Assembly: GCA_023614405.1 (NCBI GenBank)
Contig: CM042697.1
Coordinates: 187,859,189-187,923,188, forward strand
DNA length: 64,000 bases
Source of the DNA: Avena insularis
Taxonomy: Eukaryota; Streptophyta; Magnoliopsida; Poales; Poaceae
Reading direction: 5' to 3'
The notes beneath the pieces are model-generated. The model made no database searches, was not told where the DNA came from, and saw nothing but the letters and a program-made list of their open reading frames with translations. The stretch's first letter is position 1, and every line of letters starts with the position of its first letter. The position numbers and the translations under genes were made by a program. Of this stretch, positions 47,064-58,194 are shown one piece after another.

Positions 47064-47077
47064 AAGCTTGGGGGAGT
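47064..47077 (+). other. 3' polypurine tract of Gypsy-C
   Basis: AAGCTTGGGGGAGT directly before the LTR (TGATATGCCC). Confidence 0.92.
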
Positions 47078-47626
47078 TGATATGCCCAATTTGCATTACC
47101 ATTCTATATCATAATCTACCTCTATTCATTGATATTTGTCTTATTATGAGGTATTACTTATGGCTTTTCATCTGTTTATGCATGTTGGATGATTCTTGGA
47201 GGATGAACTGCCGGAGTCTGGATTCTGATGGAAAAAGAAGGCGTTTTGATGCAATTTCGCGAAGATCAGAAAAATACCAGAAAAATATGGGAAAATATTA
47301 TTTTTCCAGAAGATTGAGGAAGCCAGAAGGAGGGACGAAGAAGGGCCACAGGGGCCCACACCCCCTAGGCACGGGCCCACCCTGTGCCGCGCCTAGGGCA
47401 GGTGTGGCCCACCTTCCCGGCTCCCGACTCCGCCCCTTCTCCTATATCTTCCCTACGAAACCCTAAGGCCAGGGAGAGACCACAGATAGATTTCCGCCGC
47501 CTCTGGGGGAGTAAAACATCGAGAGAGTAATATCTCTCCGGCAGACAGATTTCTGCTGGGGGAATTCCTTCCCGGAGAGGAGAGATCGTCTCCATCAACA
47601 CCATTGCCAAGCTAGGATTCATCGGG

Positions 47627-47663
<37 letters not shown>

Positions 47664-48605
47664 ACATCCACACCATCATCTCCACCAGCACCATCATCAC
47701 CACTCCGTCCTGCTGTAACAATTGTATTGGATATTGCTTTAGTTCTTAGGGGAAACTTTTCCGGTGTTGATTACTATTGTAGTTGATGCTTGTGAGTGGA
47801 ACCATTGGATTATTGTTTATGTTCAGATTGTTATACATTATCATATCATCTTTGATCTTGATCGATATGATGTCTTGTGATTAGTTCGTTTAGTTCTTGA
47901 GGACATGTGAGAAGTCATGTTGTTATTAGTGGATCTGTGTTGAGTTATTATTCAATGGTTAGTATTTAAGTTGTGGTTCTATTCTTCTAGTGGTATCATG
48001 TGAACGCCGACTACATGATACTTCACCATTTATGGGCCTAGGGGAATGCATTGTGTATTTGGATACTAATTGTGGGGTTGCCGGAGTGATCAAAACCTGA
48101 ACCCCCGTTAGGACACCTTTGCACAAGGGAGTGTAGGATCTTAGAGTTTAAGGCTGTGGTTAGGTTTATATCTTAATTACTTTCCTGTAGTTGCGGATGC
48201 TTGCATAGGGTTGAATCACAAGTATGTATTAGTCCAAGTAAGGTTGGTACATTAGCACAGGTTCACCCACATAACACTTACAACACTAAAGAAGAGTACT
48301 CAGCTATTTGAAGCGAAAGCACTTGACAGAATTCCCATGTGTCCTCGAGAACGTTTGGTCTTTATAATTATTTCCACCGGCTTGTCCTTTGCTAAGAAAG
48401 GATTGGGCCACTTGCTGCATTTGTTCTTTGGTACTTGCACTTTGCTTTGTTGCTTTATCAGAAAACCACTAAAAATCCATTTGCTAAGTATTCATAGGGA
48501 TTTCCTGCTCCATAGCACTGTTCAGCACCTTTTGCTCCTTGTTGGGATCGACACTCCTATTTATCGAAAGTACTATGATACACCCCCTATACTTGTGGGT
48601 CATCA
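47078..48605 (+). mobile_element. Gypsy-C 3' LTR
   Basis: A 1.53 kb LTR, uninterrupted. It has a TATA-like CCTATATCTT at 47441-47450 and an ATC microsatellite at 47627-47662 that is longer than in the 5' LTR. It is followed by TATAC and the rest of the Gypsy-B LTR. Confidence 0.94.
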
Positions 48606-49212
48606 TATACATGAAATCACAAGGAGGAGATACAACCATCTAGCTACTACATGGACCCATAGTCCAAGGTGGAACTACTGACACATCATACCGGAGAGAA
48701 GGCCTCCGGGATGATCTCCCCTTCGGCAGGGTGCCGGGAAGAACTTCAGATCCCCCCGATCTAGGGACGATCGTGGCGGCGGCTACAAACGGTTTTGTGG
48801 AGTTTCGATCAGGTACTTAGGGTTTCTGCATCGGGGTCTTCTTATAGGCAAAGAGGCGAGGCCGGGAGGCGACCAGGGGGGCTACACCCTGCCTAGGCGT
48901 GGGTCCACCCTAGCCAGCGCCTGGGGGGGTGTGGTGGACCTTTGGCACCTCTCTGTCTCCGCTTCTGGATTCGTGACGCCCACGGTAAAATATTGACTTT
49001 GGCTTTTGTCCCGTCCAATTCTGAAAATATTGATTTTCTGCCTTTCTGGAACCAAAAACAGAAGAAAATAAGCAACTAGCACTGTGGCAACTTGTTAATA
49101 GCTTAGTTCCAGAAAAGATATAAAAACACATAAAGTGTAGACAAAGCAAAGCAAATTAGATACTAAACAAGAATGGAGCATCAAAAATTATAGATACGTT
49201 TCTGACATATCA
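48606..49212 (-). mobile_element. Gypsy-B 5' LTR, outer part
   Basis: Continues the LTR broken at 36659 and matches 20783-21399. The minus-strand TATA box is at 48841-48850. The G run here is 7 long. It ends ATATCA before ACGGG (49213-49217). Confidence 0.93.
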
Positions 49213-49326
49213 ACGGGGCCACTGGTCAGTGAGGGGGAGGGTGCGCGCGCGGGTGGAAATCTGCGGGGAGAGAGGGGGAGGTTCCCGGGTGGGCCGTGGG
49301 ATGCCAGGGGAAATGGGCCAGAAGGG
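49213..49326 (-). mobile_element. Gypsy-G 3' LTR, middle part
   Basis: A short GC-rich piece between Gypsy-B and solo LTR X. Its left end carries the Gypsy-B duplication ACGGG and its right end the X duplication AAGGG (49322-49326). It joins 19840 on one side and 52719 on the other. Confidence 0.8.
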
Positions 49327-52300
49327 TGTAAAACCCCTAGTTCTATTAATACTAATTAGGGTTTGTTTGTGCATTCATGAGCATCATCATTTAAAATGCA
49401 TGCAAGAAATAAAACCCTAAACCCTATTTTCCCCTTCCTATTTGAAACATATTGAAAATGTTTTTGAATTTCGAAAAGAACAAAAAGTGTGGAACCTAAA
49501 TGGTTATAAAGGGTCCCTGAAATAATTTGAAATGTTTATAAAGTTTTGTATGTTGAAAATAATCAGAAAAGATTACAAATGAAAATACAAAAGAGAAAGA
49601 CAAAAACAGAAAAAGAAAAGGTTTTCGGAATAAAAACTGTCTCTAAGCCCTGACCTGGGCCGTGGCCCATCTCTCCCTCTCTATCTAGCGCCCACCACAG
49701 CAGCAGCAACCTCCCCTGCTTCCTTTGCCCTGGCCTGCTTGCAGCCCAACCTCGGCCCATCTGCAGCCCATCCTGGCCCGTACGCCTTCGTCGTCTTGTT
49801 AATCGTCTTCCCCGTCGCCGGATCGAGCGAAGCAGCTCGCTGGCTGTGCCTCCGTCACTGGCGTGCGCCAGGATTTGCGCCGCCGCCCCCGGTCGTCTAT
49901 AAGAGCCCAACATCTCCGCCGGAGAACCCTAGCTGCCCAGTTCCCTCTCTCCTCCTCTCCCACGTGCAAACCCTAACCCTATACCTTGCAGTCACCGACG
50001 AGCTCCGCCGTCCCCGGCCACCCCGTGCCACGCTAAGGACATTGTTGGAACCGCCTCGTCTCCCTCTTCATCCATGTTGAATCTCGCAAGTAGGGGAGCC
50101 TCCTCCTCACTGGAATCAACCCCGAACCACCGTCGGCCGTCGAGGTTGTCGCCATAGATTCGACGCTGTTCGACCTCCCCCAGCCTCGCCGTCCCCTCTA
50201 TCGCGTTCCCGGTGAGCTTGTGAGCACGCCAGTGCTCTCCTCTTCCTCCCTAGCCCTCTGGTTCTTCTTCTCCATGACCACCTGCCACCACCGCCGTTGT
50301 TTTTCATCGCTGCCGTCACTTCCGTGACCCCCTGCAAGCGGCGCCGCCAATTTCTGGTCGCCCACGTCGCCCTCTATCGTATGCCCCAAACCGCACAAGC
50401 CCGCATCGCCCCTAGAGCCAGATCTGATCATCACCTGAGGCATCTCCATTGTTGACGTCAATAGGACGTCCGCGTGGTGAGATATTCTCTGTTTTCTTTA
50501 TTTTAAATATTTTGTAAATCATTTCTGTAAATAAGAAAGCCCTGACATGTGGGCCCCTATTTTAAGTCAAATAAACATTATCAAAAATGTTTTCTGTTTA
50601 ATAAAATGTTAAAAGTAATTCAAAAATGTAAATTATTTTATAATATTCTAAAAATGATTTAAAATGAACTAAAAGTGAAGAAATTCATAAATAATTCATT
50701 TTAAATCAGCAAAATACAAATAATATATCAAAATGTTCAAAAAATAAGATCTACACAATAGAGCTATAATCATGCATTGCTGAACAACTTCAATTGCAAG
50801 TTAATTAGAAGAACTAAATGTACCCCTCTCATATGAATCCGTAGTTTCCCCGAGTTAGGGTTCGCACCCCTCGGAACCCCGATTAAACTATCGGGCATGC
50901 ATGTATTAGGGTTACATTTCAGTATAATTTAACTTGTCATATCATCATACTTGTTTGAGAATTGCATCGATGCCATGTGTTGATTGTTTTCCTTTCTTTC
51001 CGGTGTTTGGTTCTTCCTGGTAGAATACGATATCGCGATCAAGATCGAAGCCCGAGATCAACACCGTCAAAGCTCGAAGACCAATACTTGACCAATTGTA
51101 ATCAAGTCAAGTACCAGATGTCCGAGGCTCTTCTTTCTGGATATCAACTGGCAAAGGCAAGCAAAGCCCCACACATATATATGAATCCTATGCTTTCAAA
51201 GTTTTTCAATTATTGACATGTGCATGCGATTCTAAAGTCCTTTATCGATAGATAGAGTAATCCGATCTTATGCATGTTACCTTTGAAGACTATAATCCCT
51301 GATCCACTGCTCCTAGCATAACTAGGGTTTGGCTTGTGAAGCGTTGCTAGAGCTGTTACATCTGTTGTGCTTAGCCATGCTTAGCTATTACCGCTGGTCC
51401 ATCCGGTTGATGAATCAGGGCTAAGAATGAACCTAGTTGGACAGGATGATGTGGTAATATTAGAGATGAAAGGTAAACATGATAAGCCTTGTATGGGAGG
51501 CCACGGTGGGTAGTGGTTTTTGCAGTCCCATACTTGCCACTACTAGGATCTGAGTTCTTGCCTCTTGAACCAAGACGAGCGTACAGCCACACGGGGGCTT
51601 GGAAGCCCCTGGACTAACTTACCTAGTAGATTCCATGAATCACATAGTTCGGGCTTTCCATTTGACATACGCATCTTGGTTGTTCTTGAATGGAGGTGAA
51701 GGAGGTGCATTCATACAGGTAGGTAAGCGTGGCAGGGAACAAGAGATGCCCGAAATCCGTAATCTTGAACCCTGTTCACATCATTAGGGACCGACTTTGG
51801 GACTAACCCCGTTACGGCGGCATCTCCCTAGTGCATGACTCATGGTCTCGATGAAAGCAAGGTAAAGGTCGTGTATAATCACCCTCTGTCGGCCTTCCAA
51901 GGAAGAGGGCTAATCATGTGGCATTAAGAGAAGGTTAGTACGTGTGGGTAAAGTTGTACACCCCTGCAGGGTAATAATCTTTTCGAAAATCCGTGTCCGC
52001 GGTTATGAAAGACTTGGGAACGGACATGATGATCATAGAGAACTTGAACCTAATCGTAAAACTTAGCAAGTTAAGTAATGTGTGCTTAAGGATGCTTCCT
52101 CATGGGTATGAGGGGGTGATCCTAGATAGGTTCAGCTGATGATGATTCGGTGGATATCAAGAGATGATCAAAGCTAGATATACCGCTCACTTATCCCCTT
52201 TTAAAATATTCTGATTAGTCGAGATTCTTCTCCCTCTTGTTTCACAAAACAAAGATGACTTTATGCAAAATAACTCCACCAGCAATAAGTCTTGCGGAGT

Positions 52301-52713
52301 ACACCCTGTACTCACCCTTGCTTCGTTGATACTTTTGCAGCAGAGTAAGTGTTACCATAGAAGATGAGTTCTTCACGGCATCGACATCGACGAGTAGCTT
52401 GGGGTTCCCAGTCGGTAGTCTGGGATCTATGGATTAGACGTCATTGTTATGCTTCAGGCCTCTTAGGCCATTTGTTAAGTTTTCTATACTTAATAGCATA
52501 ATTTTCCTTCCGTTGTTTGATGTTTGTGGTCAGTGACCTCTGCTTGTAATATTTTGGTTCTTCGCTCAGTTATGAGCTTGCTGTAATTATTTTTGTGTCA
52601 TAGGGTAATTGTTGTGTTACTGATTCTACCTCTGTACACTTTCGAGATTAGGTTAGGCATATATTCAGACGAAGGTTAGGTATTTGTCTAGCCCTAATCC
52701 AGGGGGTGTCACA
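49327..52713 (+). mobile_element. Gypsy-type solo LTR X
   Basis: Begins TGTAAAACCCC and ends GGGGGTGTCACA. AAGGG flanks it at 49322-49326 and 52714-52718. 3.4 kb with no interior, so a solo LTR. It has a TATA box at 49897-49904 and a CCG-rich leader after it. The block at 51961-52020 is shared with the LTR at 1-3614. No gene: open frames in the GC-rich part have no domain. Confidence 0.9.
49897..49904 (+). promoter_or_regulatory. TATA box of solo LTR X
   Basis: CTATAAGA within GGTCGTCTATAAGAGCCC, followed by CTCC-rich leader sequence. Confidence 0.7.
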
Positions 52714-53058
52714 AAGGGTGCTACCTGTTTTTTTTATTTTGCTCTTTTCTTTTTCTATTTTGATTTTCTAAATAGGATTTGAATGGTATTTACAAATCCA
52801 TTTGAATTAAAACTTTCACCAAACTTTTGTGTGGTGACCCTAGTGTCCAAAAGTGTGTCAAACACAACTAGTCCCTCAAAAATCATTTTGAGGTCACAAA
52901 ATAAAATAAAACCATGCCCCATATATATAATAAGAAGGGGTTTAAATATGGTTCTATTAGGGTTTTTGTTTTGAATTTTTTTGTGCAAGATTAATATGCC
53001 ATGATGATATGAATGCAACAACATGGTTTTTGAATTTGATGAAATTTGGGATGTTACA
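52714..53058 (-). mobile_element. Gypsy-G 3' LTR, first part
   Basis: In the sense direction it begins TGTAACATCCCAAATTTC at 53058, right after the polypurine tract AAGGGGGTTAGATT. It is cut at 52719 by X. The three pieces sum to about 3.0 kb. Confidence 0.88.
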
Positions 53059-53075
53059 AATCTAACCCCCTTAAG

Positions 53076-53382
53076 ATGAATCTCGCCCTCGAGATTCGAA
53101 TTGGCTAGCAAATAGGTGAGGGTGAACTTTTCGAAGGTCATCTTCTCTTTCCCAAGTTGCTTCTTCCTTGGTATGATGATTCCACTGTACTTTTAAGAAT
53201 TTGATAGTCTTAGTGCGAGTAACTCTTTCTACTATCTCGAGAATCTTGATAGGTTTCTCTTCATAAGTGAGATCACTCTCCAACTGAACCTCTTCTAATG
53301 GTATAGTGTCTCTTAACGAACTTTCATCCATCTCCGGATGACACTTCTTCAACTGACTCACATGAAACACATTGTGAACTGC
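53076..53382 (-). CDS. Gypsy-G integrase C terminus with chromodomain (partial)
   Basis: The frame is open from the Gypsy-D junction (53382) to the stop just before the polypurine tract. It reads VFHVSQLKKCHPEM, the usual end of the integrase GPY/F region, then a chromodomain-like segment (ILEIVERVTRTKTIKFLKVQW, EEATWEREDDL, HPHLF) with its Trp and Glu positions present. Such domains steer chromovirus integration to particular chromatin. No stop is seen in this piece. The rest of the polyprotein lies beyond Gypsy-D, outside the window. The upstream break is the Gypsy-D insertion (flank ACTGC, 53378-53382). Confidence 0.88.
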
Positions 53383-54742
53383 TGTTGACCCACAAGTATA
53401 GGGGATCGCAACAGTCTTCGAGGGTAGTATTACCTAATTTATTGATTCAACACAAGGGGAGCCAAAGAATACTTGCAAGCCTTAACAACTGAGTTATCAA
53501 TTCAGCTGCACCTGGAAATAGTTCCTGCTCACAGAAGTTTATCAGTAGCAACAGCATCAGCAAAATAGGAGCAATAGTAACAGTAGTAGCAAACAGTAGG
53601 ATATGAGCGTGGTAGGCATATGGATGGATGGACGGGCGTTGCATGGAAGAGTCTAAACATGTAACTTCAAGATCTAGGGCAATTGCAGATAAATAAGAAT
53701 AAGCATCCAAGTAATAAACAATCATAGGCATGTGCTCCATATATAGTCATGCTTTCTCGCAATGAGAACTTGCACAACATCTTTTGTCCTGCCAGCCCGT
53801 GGCAGCGAGGCCTCTAGGGAACTAATGGCAATTAAGGTGCTCCTTTTAATAGAGCACCGGAGCAAAGCATTAACACTCCATGAACACATGTGATCCTCAC
53901 ATCACAGCCATCCCCTCCGATTGTCCCAATTTCTGTCACATTGGGGCCTTTGGATCCGGACAATGATATGTGTACACAACTTGCAGATAAGATCACAAAC
54001 AATACTATCATAATGATTCAATAATAATTTCAGATCTGAGATCATGGCACTCGGGCCCTAGTGACAAGCATTAAGCACAACAAGTTGCAACAAAGTCAAA
54101 TAGCACTAATAGAGATACTATGCACCATGCCCTAACAATCTTATTTGATTACATGATAGAACTCATCCAATCCCTACCATCCCCATAGCATACAACGGGG
54201 GATAACTCACTCATGGATGAGGGAAACATTGATTGTTGATGGAGAGGCATTGGTGATGACAATGGCGATGATCCTCCCCAAATTCCCCGTCCCGGCAGGG
54301 TGCCAGAACGGAGTTTCTAGATCCAAATCGCGGTTTCTGGTGGTGGCGGTGCAGCGGTACTCTTTCTGGAAAAACATCGAACCCCCGTGAGTTTTTAGGT
54401 CAGAAGGCATCTTATAGGCGAAGAGCAAGGCCGAGGGGGTGCCTGGGCTGGCCACACCCCTCCCAAGCATGGGGTGGGCCCACCCGCACGGCAGGGGTGT
54501 GGGCCACCCGGGGCTCCCCTCCGTCTCGTATTCTAGCTCCTTGGATCTTCTGGTGAAATAGGATTTTTGGCATATTTTCCGTGATTTTTCCTAAAAGTTG
54601 ATTTTCTGCACAAAAACTAGGGACCAAGGCAATTCTGCTGAAAACAACGTCAGTCTGTGTTAGTTGTATCCAAATCACACAAGTTTAGAGGAGAAACAAT
54701 AACAAAAGTCTTCGAGAAAGTAGATACGTTTTGGACGTATCA
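53383..54742 (-). mobile_element. Gypsy-D 3' LTR
   Basis: Intact 1.36 kb LTR. The minus-strand TATA box is GCCTATAAG at 54411-54420, preceded by a GC-rich segment with TACGAGACGGA (plus 54521-54531 as TCCGTCTCGTA). Confidence 0.92.
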
Positions 54743-56673
54743 ACTCCCCCAACCTTAGCTTATTGCTTGTCCTCAAGCAATTTAGTTGAAAACTGAGTGC
54801 GATAAAAGAACTTTCACGAACACATTTGCTTCATATGATGTAAATATTCTCAGCACATGAGTAGATACTTAAACCATTTATAATAAGAAGTATGCAACTA
54901 AGTCTACTCAATAGTCATTGCAATGAAGAGAAACCAACTAAATAATAATAAGTAGCATGAAACATAAACATAAGAAACATTACAATGCTCATAATAACGT
55001 GTGATAGAGTGGTATCTCGCTTGCCTTTGTTTGTAGAGCACAATATAAATGCCAAGGCACCTCTGAAGTTCAAGTGAAGACTAGAAGTAAAAATATCAGA
55101 GATACAAGCATCAAAGTCATGGCATAATTAACCAAGTTTTGAGACAAACACAAGAATGACAACTATGCTCTCAATAAGGTGCTCATAGAATAAGTGGTGA
55201 CTCAACAAGGAAGTGAAAAGGGTTTTGAAAAGTTTGAAAGGCTTCCAAATGCTAAAAGTAAGGTACTCACTAGATTTGAGCTCTCATTGCCCCTATCATA
55301 GGCATCTTTATGTGGTTAATGGTGAAAGTGAGGTCCAATATGAGTTATATGCTTGACAGACCATAAACTGGAAATCCCATGTCCCTTGAGTATGAGGGAT
55401 GCTCCTCGTGCTACTCAACTTTAGTCACCTGTAAGTTCTTGTCATCGCAAATACATGCATATCATAGAGAACCGCCAACGGGTACCCCTTGCACATATAT
55501 AGGAGCTATCCCATAATTAAAATTACAAGGCAAGCAAACAATGAGCATCTCATCGATCTTTTTATTTGCTATTTGCATAGGTTTTTATTGAGGATGCCTC
55601 ACAGATACTCATTATGGTAATGCTGCAAGTTTCCACCATGATTAGGCATGGCTTAGGCTACGACCCAGGCGTTTCTCTAACACATATATATAACTCCATG
55701 AACTCACAAGATCCCCTTTTATTTCACACAAACGACATCCGCAAACAAAAGAGCATGGTATCAACTGGATATGTATCCATAAGTGTTGAAAGCGTTCCTC
55801 GTGACAGCACGGTTCTGCTAACTCCCAGGCTATAATTTTCAAGCATATAACTTTCATGGACAGTCACAATGGTTCAGGTTTATTAAGTGCAAGGAATAAA
55901 TTGTGCCATCAAGTTTGTGAGAGATTTACTAACTAACTTTCTCAAGACAGTCAAACATTTTATTTGGAAGAAAACCAGGCATAAAGAATATGCACTGAAT
56001 TAGCAAATGATGCTAATAGGTAGGTATGGTGGACACTATTGGCAATATTGGTTTTTGGGAGTTGGATGCACAAGTAGAACTCATACTCAGTGCAAATGAA
56101 GGATAGCAATAGAGATGGAGCGACAAACGAGAAAGCAATAACTGTCATAATCATGCTTGCAACAAAACATGACTAATTATGTCATGAAAGTGATAGAAGA
56201 ACTCCGAGGAAAAAAAAATCGTCGAGGCTTACTGACTATTGTTTAGTCATATGCATGCGTGAGCAGGTTCCAAGTCGATTCACATGAAACATTCAGAGGA
56301 GGATACCACAATATCATACCAAGTTATGAATAAAACAATGCAAGCAAACATTTATACGACATGCTACAAACTATTAGCAAGCTGGAGCTAATTATAAGAA
56401 AGCAAGAACTACTAAGCATCAATCAGTAACATACACCTTACATGAACAGACTAAGCATGCTCACAATGATGAGTATATGTACAAAAATGAAAACAAATAG
56501 AGTTCATTACCAGCCTCTTACCACACCTCAAGTTGTCTTAATCTTCATTATTTCCCTTCACTTGTGTAACTTGAATAATAACATGAAACCAACATCCAAT
56601 GAGACGGCTGAACCCTGCAAAGAACTCACAAAACCAAAGAAGAACAACAAATATTTTTGGTGTTTTCGATTTT
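54743..56673 (-). mobile_element. Gypsy-D 3' untranslated region
   Basis: Contains the polypurine tract (sense TAAGGTTGGGGGAGT, 54743-54757), the stem-loop and the shared block at about 55270-55920, in which the palindrome is reduced to GGGTACCCC. A minus-strand frame at 55642-55857 reads WELAEPCCHEERFQH. The rest is A-rich on the plus strand. No gene. Confidence 0.8.
54762..54781 (-). other. Stem-loop 19 nt from the LTR, Gypsy-D
   Basis: ATTGCTTG, loop TCCT, CAAGCAAT: a perfect 8-bp stem. The sense loop is AGGA, the same as in Gypsy-A although the stem is different. It lies 19 nt from the LTR end at 54742. Confidence 0.92.
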
Positions 56674-58038
56674 TCAAACAAGCAAACAAAGCAAAAACAA
56701 ACACAGCAAAATATTTTTGGATTTTTCTAAAAGGAAAACCAAAGCTAAAAAGCAAGGAAACAAACCAAGAGAAACAACGAAAATATTTTTGGTATTTTTG
56801 TGTTTTGGGAAAGCAGAAACAAGAACAAAAAAGAAAGCGAAACAATGGATATACAAAGAACCGACGAAGCATGATATATAAATGAGTGTGATGTCGGTAT
56901 ACCTCCCCCCAAGCTTAGGCTTTTGGCCTAAGTGGGGTTCAATAGCGCGGATAGTAACCCAAGCTAGTGGGTCATCATAGGAATGATCATATTCAGGCGC
57001 TTGCGATGAAGAAGAGGATGCGCCCCAATCATAGGAGGGAAACTGGTATGAAGACTCTCCCAAGTTGGAGGGTTGAACCGAATGTCCTTCGGCATGCACT
57101 CCAACATTCTCCTCTTGCTGGGAGAGCTCCGTCACGTACGTGTCAAACTCCTCCTCTGTGAGCGACCATCCTTGCATGTTATCAAAATTAAACAAAGCAG
57201 GTGCAGGCAAATAAACTATTTTCTCAGTCCTACCCCCTCTCCAACCATGTTTGACAAAAGATAATTCATACAGTAAACTTCTCACAGTAGCCCCTAGATA
57301 AACAAATTTATGCTGAACCAAGGAATCAAGATCAAGCCTCTCTATGGGGAACCGATAATCTGAATGGTGGGTCTCTAAACCATGGAAAGCTAGCAGCCTA
57401 GAGGCGATGATACCTCCACAAATTCCACCCTTCTCACGGTTAGTGGTATGATGGTAATCTATCAAAGCACCCAGGTTATAAGATCTATACCTATTCAAAG
57501 CAGCTGAGATAAAAGCTAGATCAAAAGAAGATAATTTTCTAGCAAGAACACACTTGGTAATGAAATAGGCAAAATATCTAATAGATGGGAACTGAATTTT
57601 CCGAATTTTACCACTTTCCTTCGAGAAGTCGAAACCTTGGCAAATTTCAGCATATAAATCCATAAGTGACTTAGGCCTCTCCTTGATCTTCTCACAAGAT
57701 ACCCAATGATGTACTCTAATTGCTGCACAGAAATCAGCAAAAGGCGAGTCGACAGCTAGATTGTATATTTTATAATGGACCATGGGATTAGATGAAGACC
57801 AAGTAAACCGAAAGTCCCGCACCATAGCCATGGTTAGCTTAACATATTGAAAAGGTTCACCTTCAACAAAGTGTTCCAACCCTGCATTGGTAATCATAGT
57901 TTGGAAATCCTGGAGGATTCCCGCGGCTCTCATAAATTCATGGCATGGATATATTGAAGGGAAGACTCCTTCCTCACGATGAACTTTAATTGGCTCAGGT
58001 ACCATCAAATCATATTGATTCAGTGGGTATGCCCTCAT
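56674..58038 (-). CDS. Gypsy-D third ORF, large protein of unknown function
   Basis: Read from ATG at 58038 (MRAYPLNQYDLMVPEP); the frame stays open a further 52 codons upstream without a convincing start. About 375 codons look coding, with well-formed globular sequence (FPSIYPCHEFMRAAGI, HKFVYLGATVRSLLYEL) and a Ser-rich end near 57010. It resembles the ORF that follows gag/pol in plant Athila elements in place only; I do not recognise a domain. The frame runs through the internal polypurine tract (56901-56916, read as KLGGR) into T-rich sequence that codes a hydrophobic tail. That tail could be a membrane anchor but is more likely read-through after loss of a stop. No frameshift is seen in the first 375 codons, unlike gag. 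Confidence 0.6.
   Translation of the reverse strand: MRAYPLNQYDLMVPEPIKVHREEGVFPSIYPCHEFMRAAGILQDFQTMITNAGLEHFVEGEPFQYVKLTMAMVRDFRFTWSSSNPMVHYKIYNLAVDSPFADFCAAIRVHHWVSCEKIKERPKSLMDLYAEICQGFDFSKESGKIRKIQFPSIRYFAYFITKCVLARKLSSFDLAFISAALNRYRSYNLGALIDYHHTTNREKGGICGGIIASRLLAFHGLETHHSDYRFPIERLDLDSLVQHKFVYLGATVRSLLYELSFVKHGWRGGRTEKIVYLPAPALFNFDNMQGWSLTEEEFDTYVTELSQQEENVGVHAEGHSVQPSNLGESSYQFPSYDWGASSSSSQAPEYDHSYDDPLAWVTIRAIEPHLGQKPKLGGRYTDITLIYISCFVGSLYIHCFAFFFVLVSAFPKHKNTKNIFVVSLGLFPCFLALVFLLEKSKNILLCLFLLCLLV
56901..56916 (-). other. Internal polypurine tract of Gypsy-D
   Basis: The sense sequence AAGCTTGGGGGGAGGT is close to the 3' tract. It is preceded by the hairpin TTAGGC-CAAAA-GCCTAA. It lies 2.15 kb from the 3' LTR. 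Confidence 0.75.
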
Positions 58039-58194
58039 CTTCCTTTCTGAAATTTTTAGACAAACATCAAACCAAGTGATTTCCAAGTTGATAAATGATG
58101 AGAAACTACTATGTGAACTAGCTAGAGGGCTACACATGCATAAAATGAAATCTCTAAGCATAGAACAAGCATGCAAGCTCACACAACCTATCAC

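Larger units (their letters stand above)
36660..48605 (+). mobile_element. Gypsy-C, complete Athila-like element
   Basis: LTRs begin TGATA(C/T)(A/G)CCC and end GGGTCATCA (left copy GGGTCATTA). TATAC is duplicated at 36655-36659 and 48606-48610. About 10.65 kb without the copia solo LTR. It has a tRNA-Asp primer site, gag, protease, RT/RNase H and integrase remnants, a third ORF, a long 3' UTR, a stem-loop and a polypurine tract. It is the only gypsy element here with a full set of pol domains, all broken. Confidence 0.95.
19841..49212 (-). mobile_element. Gypsy-B, complete Athila-like element with nested insertions
   Basis: Both ends are defined. LTRs begin TGATGCGTGCACCC and end GTATCA/ATATCA, and ACGGG is duplicated at 19836-19840 and 49213-49217. 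The 29.4 kb span contains the CACTA element and Gypsy-C. Without them the element is about 6.9 kb: two ~1.57 kb LTRs and a ~3.8 kb interior. Only gag-protease remnants are present, and there is no RT, RNase H or integrase, so it is non-autonomous. The 5' LTR is on the right. The two LTRs differ at roughly one base in fifteen to twenty in the first 165 bases, so it is older than Copia-K. Confidence 0.93.

Noticed and set aside
49739..50080. 113-codon frame in GC-rich DNA, possible host gene
   Set aside because: It lies in the promoter and leader part of solo LTR X, has no domain, and starts upstream of the TATA box.
56442..56885. 147-codon Lys/Asn-rich plus-strand frame
   Set aside because: A-rich low-complexity DNA antisense to the Gypsy-D 3' region. 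The composition alone explains it.
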